Part shown: positions 26,649 through 35,081 of the stretch, in pieces | Layout: every line of letters starts with the position of its first letter | Numbering within the stretch: the stretch's first letter is position 1 | DNA from: Acinetobacter sp. Ver3 | GTDB lineage: Bacteria > Pseudomonadota > Gammaproteobacteria > Pseudomonadales > Moraxellaceae | Assembly: GCF_000632455.1 (NCBI RefSeq) | Contig: NZ_JFYL01000008.1 | Coordinates: 1 to 64,000, forward strand | Reading direction: 5' to 3' | DNA length: 64,000 bases | Notes under the pieces: model-generated | Told to the model about the DNA's origin: nothing | The model's database searches: none | What the model saw: only the letters and a program-made list of their open reading frames with translations | Translations under genes and position numbers: made by a program

Positions 26649-26690
26649 GATTATTCCAAATAACAAAATGTGTGAATTAAAAAATAGAAA

Positions 26691-27407
26691 TTAATCTTGC
26701 TCTGAATGCTTTAATTCGATCTTTGTTCCATCTGTGAACATGATAACTGATGGTTTAAACTCAAATTTAATTTTATCCAAGTCTGTATTCAATAGCTTAC
26801 TATCCTCTGCCATGAATTCATTATAATCCGTACTTCCTTCATACTTGGCAGTTGATTTAGCTTTAACACCATCATCGTATGAAAGAGTTAAATTTTTAAT
26901 AGTGTCACCAAACATATCTTTAAAAGATATTATCCCTTTAAATCCTGCGATATCTTTATCACTATGGTTTTCAAAAGCTAGTTGGAATTCGATATCAGTA
27001 ATTTTATCAATATATTCATAACGAGCATGCCCAGACTTGGAAACAATTGCTGCTGTAAGAATTCCATCCATTTGTTTTTTGACAGCTGCATTTTCAGCTT
27101 CAATCTTTGCTTTTAATTCAGCCTGAGCTTTTTCCTTAGCATCTTTGTCTTCTAGCCATTTTTTTTGTTCTTTAATAGCGTCGCCTACTGTTGTTCCAGG
27201 TTCGATACCATCTCCACCGAAAGCTGCCCCCATTCCTTTACGCATCAAGAATTGAGTAAGTAATTTTTTATCTTCTTCATTCAACTTTTCAATTTGAGGT
27301 TTGAGCTCTTCCCATTTCTCTGGATCTGTAGGAATTTGAGCTGATTTTGGATTGCTGCACCCAACTAAAAAAAGACTAATTACCCCAGCCATTAAAATAT
27401 TTTTCAT
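26691..27407 (-). CDS. Phage-encoded lipoprotein with a helical middle region
   Basis: A 238-residue protein with signal peptide and lipobox FLVGC. After the anchor comes a charged helical region (about residues 30-110, Lys/Glu/Ala-rich) and then a beta-rich C-terminal domain with IEFQLAFENHSDKDI, a pattern seen in small bacterial lipoproteins of unknown role. It has its own ATG and is more AT-rich than the tail genes. It is a likely accessory gene. Confidence 0.7.
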   Translation of the reverse strand: MKNILMAGVISLFLVGCSNPKSAQIPTDPEKWEELKPQIEKLNEEDKKLLTQFLMRKGMGAAFGGDGIEPGTTVGDAIKEQKKWLEDKDAKEKAQAELKAKIEAENAAVKKQMDGILTAAIVSKSGHARYEYIDKITDIEFQLAFENHSDKDIAGFKGIISFKDMFGDTIKNLTLSYDDGVKAKSTAKYEGSTDYNEFMAEDSKLLNTDLDKIKFEFKPSVIMFTDGTKIELKHSEQD

Positions 27408-27482
27408 AAAGAACTCAGTTGATTGTTATATAAGTCATACAAACTTTAACCAACTCAAGTATATAAATCAATCAGGGCAACC

Positions 27483-27752
27483 TTAGCCACCCTGAGGAAA
27501 GTTCTGCAGATCCGCAAACAAATCATCTTCATCATCGTTTTGCAAATCATCTGAACTGGTACTGTCTTCAATCCCCATAAACGCTTCAAGGATTCGGCAT
27601 AAACGCTGAATACCGACATGGCTGGGAGGACACTGCTTATGATACGCATTCAATGCCTTAACTCTAGGGAAATCCAATTCATTACGCACATAGTCGTAAT
27701 CCTTGCCCAAAGTCAGCACCAAATGCGTGTACAGCTCCTCCCAGTCTATTCC
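27483..27752 (-). CDS. Tail assembly chaperone, GT extension made by -1 frameshift
   Basis: The frame is open upstream of its first usable start and joins the G-like frame at 27749-27755. A -1 slip on GGGGGAA just before the G stop codon would give a product of about 194 residues: 105 from G and 89 from this frame (IDWEELYTHLV, then YDYVRNELDFPRVKAL). A G/GT pair by frameshift is the rule in lambda-like tails. The extension recruits the tape measure to tail tube subunits. A GTG at 27722 could start it separately. Confidence 0.75.
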   Translation of the reverse strand, partial: GIDWEELYTHLVLTLGKDYDYVRNELDFPRVKALNAYHKQCPPSHVGIQRLCRILEAFMGIEDSTSSDDLQNDDEDDLFADLQNFPQGG

Positions 27753-28066
27753 CCCGATTCACCTTCTTGAGGTTCATCACCTGTATAAACCAGACCTGAT
27801 GCACCCATGACCGTTTCAAATACGTCATTCACGTGACCAATATCTAGCAGTTCATCAGCCACGTATTCACGTGTAATGTCAGGGTAATTGCGCTTTAAGG
27901 ATTTAAAAGCAACATCTGCCACTAAAGCAAAGTCACTTGGATCAAAGGTTTTAAGCTTCGGCATCAGCTTTTCAGCAGCACCTAAGGACAACGGCGCAAA
28001 AATCCAAATCTGGCCATTAATTTTAAGCGGATTACCACGTGGGTTTTCGACCTGGTTAAATTGCAT
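27746..28066 (-). CDS. Tail assembly chaperone G-like
   Basis: A 106-residue protein upstream of the GT frame and right after the tail tube gene, the conserved place for the G chaperone. It has a beta-type start (KINGQIWIFAPL), then helices, and an acidic tail ending in EPQEGESGE at the slip site. It keeps the tape measure soluble during tail assembly. Confidence 0.78.
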   Translation of the reverse strand: MQFNQVENPRGNPLKINGQIWIFAPLSLGAAEKLMPKLKTFDPSDFALVADVAFKSLKRNYPDITREYVADELLDIGHVNDVFETVMGASGLVYTGDEPQEGESGE

Positions 28067-28072
28067 TTGGTA

Positions 28073-28834
28073 TTACTCCGAAGTAGTCCATTTGAAGACG
28101 CGGTTTAAGTCGTCAGCCATTGGCTGGAATTCAAATTCAGGTAGATCGTAATCATCCTGTTTTGAGCTGAACGCCAATTTGTTGCTAACACAGCGGAAGA
28201 ATTCCATTCCAAAGAATTTACCTTTGTAGTCGCGCATCAGATCAACACTGAATTCAGGCGTATAACCCATATCCAAGTTACTTACGATTCCAGACTTGGC
28301 ACCTGCCACCGTCGCAGTGTATTTAAAGCTGATAAATACGGTTTTACCGACATCAGCTGCTGCAAAGGTATAAACACCTGTCGCTTCATCTACGCTGTAC
28401 TGACCTGTGGTCGGTGCGGTTGCAACACGCTTTAACGGAATTGCTTTACCATCCGTCACACCCAAATCTTTTACGAATGTACCGCTATTCGGGACCACTG
28501 GCGTAACTGACGCTGCAACGACTTCACCATTGATGGTTTGAGCAACTGCAGTAATACCACCATCAGTGACCACGCCACCGAAGAACACAGAATTCAGTAA
28601 TGCGCCATTGATACGACCCATGGTCGCTTTACACTTAATCGAACCTTTACCACGTGCGGCATCTACGGCGAACTGACCACGGCCATAGAGTTCTTTTAAG
28701 TCATAGCTGATATCCACTGACGTGGATTGCAGTACACCGACTTCAACTGGTGTGCCATTGGTGATGGGATTACCATGCACATCCTGTAATGGTGTGACAA
28801 AGATTTTGCCGGCACCAAATAAATATTGAGCCAT
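28073..28834 (-). CDS. Major tail tube protein
   Basis: A 253-residue protein. The start, QYLFGAGKIFVTPL, and the conserved LKELYGRGQFAVDAARGKGS region fit siphophage tail tube subunits. A variable Val/Thr-rich insertion of about 100 residues in the middle resembles an immunoglobulin-like surface module. It is followed by the chaperone genes and preceded by a hairpin and head-tail genes. Confidence 0.85.
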   Translation of the reverse strand: MAQYLFGAGKIFVTPLQDVHGNPITNGTPVEVGVLQSTSVDISYDLKELYGRGQFAVDAARGKGSIKCKATMGRINGALLNSVFFGGVVTDGGITAVAQTINGEVVAASVTPVVPNSGTFVKDLGVTDGKAIPLKRVATAPTTGQYSVDEATGVYTFAAADVGKTVFISFKYTATVAGAKSGIVSNLDMGYTPEFSVDLMRDYKGKFFGMEFFRCVSNKLAFSSKQDDYDLPEFEFQPMADDLNRVFKWTTSE

Positions 28835-28855
28835 ATTGACCTCTTAAAAATGAGA

Positions 28856-28876
28856 AAACCGCCGTAGTGGCGGTCA
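28856..28876 (-). terminator. Hairpin ahead of the tail tube gene
   Basis: On the minus strand, ACCGCC/GGCGGT is followed by a short TTTT run, 17 bases after the stop of the tail terminator gene. The T tract is short, so it may act only weakly. Confidence 0.6.
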
Positions 28877-28892
28877 TGAATATTGTTTTGCT

Positions 28893-29333
28893 TTAGGTTG
28901 TGGTGAGGATCCGTATCGGAATGATGGCAATACCTTGATCATCCAGCATACCTTCAACGGCTTCGAAGACTTCAATCGTGCCCTCTATCCAACAATGTTC
29001 GACCAAGCCACCTAAGGTTTGGTATTCGCACATATCAGGATGGTCAGGCGCAAGCTTAGTACGAACCCGATCAATCATCTGATTCAACTGTACTGACGGC
29101 GGTATGGCTGGATCATTTTCATGAATGTAGATATACACTTCCGCTTCAAGCTCAACCTTGGCATCCAAGCCTTTCACAGGGACTTCGGTTTGATTGCCTT
29201 GAGTGATAAACAAAGCTGGACGCGCATCAGGTGCCACATTGTTGAAATGCTTAAGTCTTCGTGATGTCGTCACAAAACCATCGATGCCTGAAAGACGGTT
29301 AAACAATGCCTGGTAAATGGTTTCACTATTCAC
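28893..29333 (-). CDS. Putative tail terminator protein
   Basis: A 146-residue protein between a HK97 gp10-like gene and the tail tube gene, the place of lambda U-type terminators. It has an N-terminal helix (IYQALFNRLSGI), a beta core (ELEAEVYIYIHEND), and a helix QMIDRVRTKL. It would cap the tail tube and join it to the head. The assignment comes mainly from position and fold pattern. It overlaps the preceding gene by eight bases. Confidence 0.7.
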   Translation of the reverse strand: MNSETIYQALFNRLSGIDGFVTTSRRLKHFNNVAPDARPALFITQGNQTEVPVKGLDAKVELEAEVYIYIHENDPAIPPSVQLNQMIDRVRTKLAPDHPDMCEYQTLGGLVEHCWIEGTIEVFEAVEGMLDDQGIAIIPIRILTTT

Positions 29334-29808
29334 TGCTTAAACCCCTTTGAATTGCAGCATCAATGTTCTTGGGTACGATCTTCGCCACTTCATCCAATGA
29401 ATCACGCATGAAACGGCGCTCTTTCATATCCACTTTACGTGAATGGGCTTTGATCATGATTTGACGCGGTGTGATCGGCTGACCAAAGACTTTCTTGATC
29501 ATCCGAAGATGCGCCTTAATGGCCATTGCACCCTTAAGCCCAAATTCATGAGCAAAGGCATACGGTACCAAAGCACCACCTGCACCGACTGTACCCTCGA
29601 TCCAGTCCTTATCCTCTTCCACCTTGGATGAAACGGATCCTCTTAAACGCCCAGACTGCACATTCAAGCGCTGACCTGTCAGCATGTCTTCTTGAATGGT
29701 GCGCTGAAGTTTAAGTGTGAGTGCATTTACCGTGCGCCGTATTTCAGCACGTACACGCTCATTGACCTCGTTAAAATCAACATCAGCATCAACACGGTAA
29801 TCACTCAT
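29326..29808 (-). CDS. HK97 gp10-like head-tail completion protein
   Basis: A 160-residue protein with the HK97 gp10 pattern: NVQSGRLRGSVSSKV followed by VPYAFAHEFG near the middle. Family members act at the neck or tail completion step. It sits in the connector cluster and is coupled to the following gene by overlap. Confidence 0.8.
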   Translation of the reverse strand: MSDYRVDADVDFNEVNERVRAEIRRTVNALTLKLQRTIQEDMLTGQRLNVQSGRLRGSVSSKVEEDKDWIEGTVGAGGALVPYAFAHEFGLKGAMAIKAHLRMIKKVFGQPITPRQIMIKAHSRKVDMKERRFMRDSLDEVAKIVPKNIDAAIQRGLSSE

Positions 29809-29815
29809 ACATCAC

Positions 29816-30007
29816 CTACTTTGCAGCAGCAGTTTCTTTTTTAGGTTCTGCTTTGGTTTCTACAGCACGTTTAAAACCATGCGGTGCCAAGATGTGCGCA
29901 ATGTCGGTATCCGACTCGATCACACCGTCTTTAACCTTGTATGTGGTACCTGCAATTTCAAGCGAAGTCGCTTTGAAATTTTCAGGCGCTTGATACTTAA
30001 ATGACAT
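29816..30007 (-). CDS. Small head-tail region protein
   Basis: A 63-residue protein with a compact beta part (ATSLEIAGTTYKVKDGVIE) and a Lys/Glu/Ala tail. It lies between two connector genes. The small size and place resemble lambda FI or other accessory head proteins, but no family is recognised. Confidence 0.6.
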   Translation of the reverse strand: MSFKYQAPENFKATSLEIAGTTYKVKDGVIESDTDIAHILAPHGFKRAVETKAEPKKETAAAK

Positions 30008-30016
30008 GCCTTGCTC

Positions 30017-30400
30017 CTAAACAACGAAAGCACCAACACCCAAACGATTAGGATTGGTACCATCATTGCCAATTGGAATTGAATTTTTTAATGCCAAGTA
30101 ACGCTGGCCATAAATGCTTTGGTTATAAAACGCATCGGTACCCGAACGTGAAAAGCTCACGCTCTGACCTGCAATGGTCATACTCGAGGCATCTGAAAAG
30201 CTGTTACCTGACTTTGATTTGAGTGCAACCTTGAGAATGTGTGCTGCATATAGACCCACAGCACGTTCTTTCAGATCACCAAATTCAAGTGACTTCACTA
30301 CGAGATCCGCTTCCTCTAATGCGTCTGCAATTTCTGCATCGGGTAGATTCATCAGCGCCGTGTCGTACTTAAACTTCAACTTAAAAGCTTGTGGGTCCAT
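30017..30400 (-). CDS. DUF4054-type head-tail connector
   Basis: A 127-residue mainly helical protein of the DUF4054 kind. It begins with a helix ending in FKYDTALMNLPD, carries GLYAAHILKV, and ends with a Gly/Asn-rich tail around YGQRYLALKN. Such proteins form the adaptor ring below the portal. Confidence 0.8.
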   Translation of the reverse strand: MDPQAFKLKFKYDTALMNLPDAEIADALEEADLVVKSLEFGDLKERAVGLYAAHILKVALKSKSGNSFSDASSMTIAGQSVSFSRSGTDAFYNQSIYGQRYLALKNSIPIGNDGTNPNRLGVGAFVV

Positions 30401-30408
30401 AGCTCACC

Positions 30409-30795
30409 TTATTCGGTAGCTTGAGCAAGTTTTTCTTGCAACTGCTCAAGGGTTTCATCTTCAGCAAAGGTGATTTCAAGATCAGTCAGTGCCTTACGCA
30501 CGTCATCAATCGTAAGTTCAGCAGGTTTGGATTCATCCTTGCCTTTACCGTCGTCATTTTTACCTGATTGAGCGCCTTTACCACGACCTGAAGCAGGTTT
30601 TGAGTCACCAACTTCTGCAATTTCTTCAATGCTTAGCTCACCTGCATCAGTCAGATGCTTGGCAAACTTATTCTTTTGAAGTGCTTTGTGCTGATCGGCT
30701 TCAAGCAATACGGCTATACCTGTGGGCAAAGACGCAATACCCGCAAAAACAAAAGCGGCATTAGAGCCGCTGTATGTGTATGAATATTTAGCCAT
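30409..30795 (-). CDS. Hypothetical head protein with a low-complexity middle
   Basis: A 128-residue protein. The N-terminal 35 residues contain a hydrophobic run (AAFVFAGIASLPTGIAVLL), the middle is Gly/Lys/Ser-rich (SGRGKGAQSGKNDDGKGK), and the end is helical (TLEQLQEKLAQATE). It lies between the capsid and DUF4054 genes. No function can be given. Confidence 0.65.
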   Translation of the reverse strand: MAKYSYTYSGSNAAFVFAGIASLPTGIAVLLEADQHKALQKNKFAKHLTDAGELSIEEIAEVGDSKPASGRGKGAQSGKNDDGKGKDESKPAELTIDDVRKALTDLEITFAEDETLEQLQEKLAQATE

Positions 30796-30808
30796 GTGGT
30801 TTTAATCC

Positions 30809-31804
30809 TTATGCATGGTCAAGGTAACGAAGCGAATCAACACGCTTCAGCCAAACACCCTGATATTTGTAGTGACCAGGTACCAGCACATCTAAGCCTT
30901 TTGGTTGTGCCGTCAAGAACTCAACGCTGTTACCTTTGAACTGGATGCATGATGGATCACGGCGATAAATGATCGAGCGGTCTGCATTTGCAGTGCCTTT
31001 ACCATTACCGCGACCAGAACCACGAATGGTCAATGGCTTGCCTTGAGTAGCGAAAATGTTCTTTTCAGTCACCCAGTCAAGGAACGTTTTACCGCCTGAA
31101 TCAGGCACAATACGGTTGGCAAGATTCGAATATTGATTCGATGCCAGGATGTATGTGTCAGGCTCAATCGATGCATCACCATCAAACTGATTCGTTGCAT
31201 CTGCAAGCGATTTATTGAAGTCTGAAAGAACCTGTTCAATCGTTGCAGTTGCCCAGTTGTATTGCGCCGTCACAACAGTCACACCTGTTTGATTCAGGAA
31301 GCCATTGACCTGAGTAAGCTGACCGCTTGCATTGGCAGTGGTGTAGCCATACCAAGCCACATTTGACATGTGTTTTTCTGCAGCCAAGTTTGCCGCCTGA
31401 ACCTTGTCAGCTTCAAGCGTAAGGTTCATTGCCTGAGCTGTTGCCAATTCAACAATTGAATATTGGTAACCGATCGTGCCGACTTTCACAGGCAATTGCA
31501 CAGTATCGTATTCCACTTCTGCAAGCGGGATATCATCACCAGTACCTGCATAGTCTTTGCCGATACCCACGCCTTTTTTACGTGAAAGAATTTCGCCACC
31601 ACCGTACACCGCTTGCACATCCATCACTGGAATGAATTTGGCATAGTCCAGAACCTGCTGAAGCTGTGGAGTAATTTCGTTTTGTTCTTCAAGCTTAATG
31701 AAAAGCTGTGCCAATGCGTCCATATTGAACGCATCACCCACCTGTGCCTGAATGGCGTATGAAATCGGCGTTAAACGCGCTTTCATTTTTACTAATTTGC
31801 TCAT
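30809..31804 (-). CDS. Major capsid protein (DUF2184)
   Basis: A 331-residue protein of the DUF2184 major capsid family. It has ISYAIQAQVGDAFNMDAL at the N-terminus, FIPVMDVQAVYGGGE, the ASNQYSNLANRI helix region, and a C-terminal VLVPGHYKYQGVWLKR. The fold is HK97-like. The order protease/scaffold, cement protein, capsid, connector fits. No N-terminal processing region is obvious. Confidence 0.9.
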   Translation of the reverse strand: MSKLVKMKARLTPISYAIQAQVGDAFNMDALAQLFIKLEEQNEITPQLQQVLDYAKFIPVMDVQAVYGGGEILSRKKGVGIGKDYAGTGDDIPLAEVEYDTVQLPVKVGTIGYQYSIVELATAQAMNLTLEADKVQAANLAAEKHMSNVAWYGYTTANASGQLTQVNGFLNQTGVTVVTAQYNWATATIEQVLSDFNKSLADATNQFDGDASIEPDTYILASNQYSNLANRIVPDSGGKTFLDWVTEKNIFATQGKPLTIRGSGRGNGKGTANADRSIIYRRDPSCIQFKGNSVEFLTAQPKGLDVLVPGHYKYQGVWLKRVDSLRYLDHA

Positions 31805-31810
31805 GTTCTA

Positions 31811-32281
31811 TTAAGCTCCACGAAGATTAAGAAGGGCTAAACCATCGGCACCAGTCACGGTTTCCCATGCTGCACCAGGCAATTCTGTTCCATCAGTTGC
31901 TGAGCTCGACAATGAACCCAACGGTGCTGCAGTCGTACCATTGGCAGTCTTCACATAAACCTTGGCAGTAATGTCAGTGATTGGCGCTGTAGGCTTGACC
32001 CAAATAGCACCTTCAAACATCACTGGCACCATATCAGCCGCTTTATAGGCTTCTTTGCCAGCCGCCGTTTTGCCTGATTTACCAACGCCGTGGCGTACCA
32101 CGACACCAAAACGTGCAGGTGTAGCACCTGACACAGCCGTTACAGATTTGCCATCAGTCGTGCGGACAACCACATCACCATCATTGACTAAAGTCAGACC
32201 TGAAAGCGGTAAGGACAGTACAACCTCTTTGGCAGTTAAACGGCCACGTTGACCGACTACCGCATTTAATTGCTGAACCAT
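31811..32281 (-). CDS. Putative capsid decoration (cement) protein
   Basis: A 156-residue protein rich in Val, Thr, Ala and Gly with a beta pattern (LPLSGLTLVNDGDVVVRTTD). It is encoded just upstream of the major capsid gene. Small beta proteins here are usually capsid cement or decoration proteins. No catalytic feature is seen. Confidence 0.7.
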   Translation of the reverse strand: MVQQLNAVVGQRGRLTAKEVVLSLPLSGLTLVNDGDVVVRTTDGKSVTAVSGATPARFGVVVRHGVGKSGKTAAGKEAYKAADMVPVMFEGAIWVKPTAPITDITAKVYVKTANGTTAAPLGSLSSSATDGTELPGAAWETVTGADGLALLNLRGA

Positions 32282-32295
32282 GATTAAAGTTCCCC

Positions 32296-33483
32296 TTAAA
32301 TTGTTTTGTATGCAGCAGACTTGTCATAACCCTTATTTTCTTTAGGGGCTTGACCTTGGTTTTGCTGTTGTTGCTGTTGATGTAATGCATCACCGACTGC
32401 ATTGCCTGGTGTGGTCGACTTCACTGCTGACAGTGCGCGGAAGACCGTGTCGATCTGTTCAGGTTTAGCATCACCCACGGCGACACCACCGAGTACAGCG
32501 GTCACCAATGTGTCACCTGCTTTGGCTGCAATCACATCACGTTTGATTTGCTCACATGAACAGCCTTCAGTTTTAATACCTGGTACCAATGCAACGGCAT
32601 CCGCAACCACTGACGCACGTTCAGCGACGACCTGATCAAGCTTTTCCGGTGTGATTTGGTTTTTCTCAAGATCACCAACTTTTTGCTTCAGTTCAGCATT
32701 TTCAGTCTGCAAGGTATCAACCACTGCTTGAACCGCTGGTAATTCATCACCAATGGCAAATTGCTTGTCACCGACTTTCAGTTTTGCCGCTTTCAAGTTT
32801 TCAATCTGGTCTTGCTGGATTTTTAAGGCATCCGCTAAGGGCTTGTTATCGCCGATATCGAAACGAATACCGTTTACAACTACTTCCATTGTTTTTCCCT
32901 CTGTTGGGTTTGGGTTTTGGTCACCGACGCGACAATCACCGCCACAGCGACCGTATTTCACCAGCGCCACGTGATTGCCTTTAAAATTAATAAACCGGGC
33001 TTGATACGGCGTACCGTCTGGTGCTGTACCTTGTTCAAGGACAAGATCAGCCGCATAGCCCAATGAGATTTCGACACGCTCATTGTTTTGAATGGCATTG
33101 ATACTGTTCTGATCTTTAATGATCAGGTCACCGACCATGAAATCACCTTCTTGGCGCACGTTTTCACATTCGCCAATGTGGTATTCCTTCCAGTTGGAAG
33201 CATTGATTTCATTTTTTGGTGGGTGATAGTCTGTAGTATCTACGCCGTTGAAACTTTTGATTACTTCAGGCTTAAATAAGTCATCGGCTGCCACATAGAC
33301 ATTGATGACCTGATCCGCTGAATAGCCTTCCAAATTCGGAAATTCATAAGCGTAGTACTGACGGACTTGAGGTGCTTTGGCCAAGCGTACATTGACGCAT
33401 TTCAGATACCCTTCTTGAGTAAATGAGCGTGTACTTTCGCTTGGTGCAAAGTCACCAATTTTGAGTTGGTAAATGAGTTTCAT
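32296..33483 (-). CDS. DUF2213 prohead protease with scaffold-like C-terminus
   Basis: A 395-residue protein. The first half is DUF2213, with ERVEISLGYAADLV carrying the probable catalytic Ser and FKGNHVALVKYGRCGGDC carrying the His, as in herpesvirus assemblin-type phage proteases. The second half has a helical scaffold-like region (residues about 215-290), a cysteine pair in EGCSCEQ and a Gln-rich tail. A joint protease-scaffold gene ahead of the capsid gene is usual for this phage type. Confidence 0.85.
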   Translation of the reverse strand: MKLIYQLKIGDFAPSESTRSFTQEGYLKCVNVRLAKAPQVRQYYAYEFPNLEGYSADQVINVYVAADDLFKPEVIKSFNGVDTTDYHPPKNEINASNWKEYHIGECENVRQEGDFMVGDLIIKDQNSINAIQNNERVEISLGYAADLVLEQGTAPDGTPYQARFINFKGNHVALVKYGRCGGDCRVGDQNPNPTEGKTMEVVVNGIRFDIGDNKPLADALKIQQDQIENLKAAKLKVGDKQFAIGDELPAVQAVVDTLQTENAELKQKVGDLEKNQITPEKLDQVVAERASVVADAVALVPGIKTEGCSCEQIKRDVIAAKAGDTLVTAVLGGVAVGDAKPEQIDTVFRALSAVKSTTPGNAVGDALHQQQQQQNQGQAPKENKGYDKSAAYKTI

Positions 33484-33486
33484 GAG

Positions 33487-33972
33487 TTAATGACTCAGCT
33501 TTTGTAAGATGCCGCATAAAAGAAGTGCACAAGCTACGATTGCCGCCATGTGTAAAAAGCACAATCCAAACAATCCTGAATCGTTTTCCGGCTCAGATGC
33601 TCCAATCTCTTCTAATGGTGGAGGTGGCACAAATTCAGGTTTAGGCTCAGGCTGTTTTGCTGAATTTTGGGCATTAAAAAAGAGCCCATCGGCTCTTAAG
33701 TTTTCTGCTGATTCAGCACTTTGTAATTGCTGGAATGACTCATCAAATCCCAAGGCTTCATGCTCTACGAAGCCACCACGTCCACGGCGTTTTGAATAGA
33801 GTGGATTGCGAATCAGATCTGCTTCCATATTGCTACAGAAGTCTGGGTAAATTAAGCAATCAGGGTAACCGCTTTGCATCACATCCCAGTCAGTAGGCAG
33901 AGGCACTGCTTTGATATTCTGAGCTTCCAGACGGCGATAAAAACGCTCCTTGGAAAATTTCTTTTTACGCAT
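33487..33972 (-). CDS. Hypothetical phage protein with a C-terminal membrane segment
   Basis: A 161-residue protein starting at MRKKKFSKE, with AAGGTG six bases ahead of the ATG at 33972. It has a basic start, a middle Pro-rich stretch (EPKPEFVPPPPLEEIG) and a C-terminal hydrophobic segment (FLHMAAIVACALLLCGIL). It may be tail-anchored. The role is unknown. Confidence 0.65.
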   Translation of the reverse strand: MRKKKFSKERFYRRLEAQNIKAVPLPTDWDVMQSGYPDCLIYPDFCSNMEADLIRNPLYSKRRGRGGFVEHEALGFDESFQQLQSAESAENLRADGLFFNAQNSAKQPEPKPEFVPPPPLEEIGASEPENDSGLFGLCFLHMAAIVACALLLCGILQKLSH

Positions 33973-33995
33973 GACATCACCTTTCTGTGGGCAAT

Positions 33996-34015
33996 AAAAA
34001 ACCCACCGAAGTGGG
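33996..34015 (-). terminator. Terminator within the head operon
   Basis: On the minus strand, ACCCAC/GTGGGT with loop TTCG is followed by six T. It lies after the small gene at 34033-34224 and before the membrane-anchored gene. Confidence 0.8.
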
Positions 34016-34032
34016 TCAATGTTCAAGATCAA

Positions 34033-34224
34033 TCAAGATTTTAAAAACACTCGTATATGGTGTTCACGTTTTACAGCATTATAACTATGTTCAACGTCAC
34101 GAACGGTACCTGAAACTTCGTCGCCGTTTTCATTTGTACCGGAAAATATTTCACCAATTCGAGGCACAACCTCTAAATCTGCATCAATGGCTAAATGATC
34201 ATGACTAATAATTTCAACTTTCAT
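34033..34224 (-). CDS. Small hypothetical phage protein
   Basis: A 63-residue protein of compact beta type (KVEIISHDHLAIDADLEVVPRIGEIF) followed by a polar helix. A terminator follows its stop. It lies within the head gene block; no family is recognised. Confidence 0.6.
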   Translation of the reverse strand: MKVEIISHDHLAIDADLEVVPRIGEIFSGTNENGDEVSGTVRDVEHSYNAVKREHHIRVFLKS

Positions 34225-34271
34225 AAATAATTCCTATCTAATGAGAATCAACTTTATGAAAGTTATAAAAT

Positions 34272-35081
34272 TTAATCAATCAGGATGTCTTCATAATTCG
34301 GCACTGCCGTGCATCGGCAACCAATCTTTTCACCAGGGTGACCACCTTCAGGTGGCGTATCCCATCGAAATGTTTGCCCATGATGACGACGACATAAAGG
34401 TCGAACCCTTTCATCCTTTGCCGTTAAGTAATCGTATGTTTCCACACCCATCGACGTTTGACGCTTCTTATTGATTGCGCCGTTGATCTTGCCCATCTGA
34501 TCACGCGCAATGAGTCGTGCACGAATATCCGTACTATGCCCTAGCTTTTTAATTTCCTGAGCTAATTCCTCATTGGTCTGCCCTGTCTGCAAGGCATTCA
34601 TCACCAAGGCTTCAAGCTTATCGGTGTACTGACTTGGAATAGACTTAATCAGCGAAACGTTGGCAGCAATCTGATTATCAATTACATCCTGAATATCAGA
34701 ACCACGGAAAAACGGCGTAAGGTCCACACCAAGGATGGTCTTGGTATGGCTGGCAATCTGCTTATCCACTTCCTTACTGGTATCCATGACCACTTTAGTG
34801 GCCAAAGATACTGATACTTCCATGGTGTACTTGACCATCTTTTCACGTAACGCCGTGAATAGATCCGTCACCCAGCTATCACCAATGTTCTGACCTACCG
34901 CAGGTAAAACAAAATCCTTGGTTTGGTCTTGGCAATATTTGGAGATTTCCAAAAGCTGACGTGTATAGAACAACTCAACACGGCGATTGACCTTGACTGC
35001 CCTAGGTTTAGCCTTGCGCCCTTTCTTGCGCTTCTTGATCTGCTGAATTTGAGGCTTAAGGATCTGTATGATCGTCGTCAT
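34272..35081 (-). CDS. Phage head morphogenesis protein (SPP1 gp7/Mu F-like)
   Basis: A 269-residue minor head protein of the Mu gpF family. It has a strongly basic N-terminus (KKRKKGRKAKPRAVK), a helical middle with IARDQMGKINGAINKKRQ, and the family end motif CRRHHGQ, then GHPGEKIGCRCTAVP. It probably binds the portal and is packaged with DNA. It overlaps the portal gene by 26 bases. Confidence 0.88.
   Translation of the reverse strand: MTTIIQILKPQIQQIKKRKKGRKAKPRAVKVNRRVELFYTRQLLEISKYCQDQTKDFVLPAVGQNIGDSWVTDLFTALREKMVKYTMEVSVSLATKVVMDTSKEVDKQIASHTKTILGVDLTPFFRGSDIQDVIDNQIAANVSLIKSIPSQYTDKLEALVMNALQTGQTNEELAQEIKKLGHSTDIRARLIARDQMGKINGAINKKRQTSMGVETYDYLTAKDERVRPLCRRHHGQTFRWDTPPEGGHPGEKIGCRCTAVPNYEDILID

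Noticed and set aside
32784-32984. Plus-strand frames in the protease/scaffold gene
   Set aside because: They are opposite-strand shadows with no independent signals.
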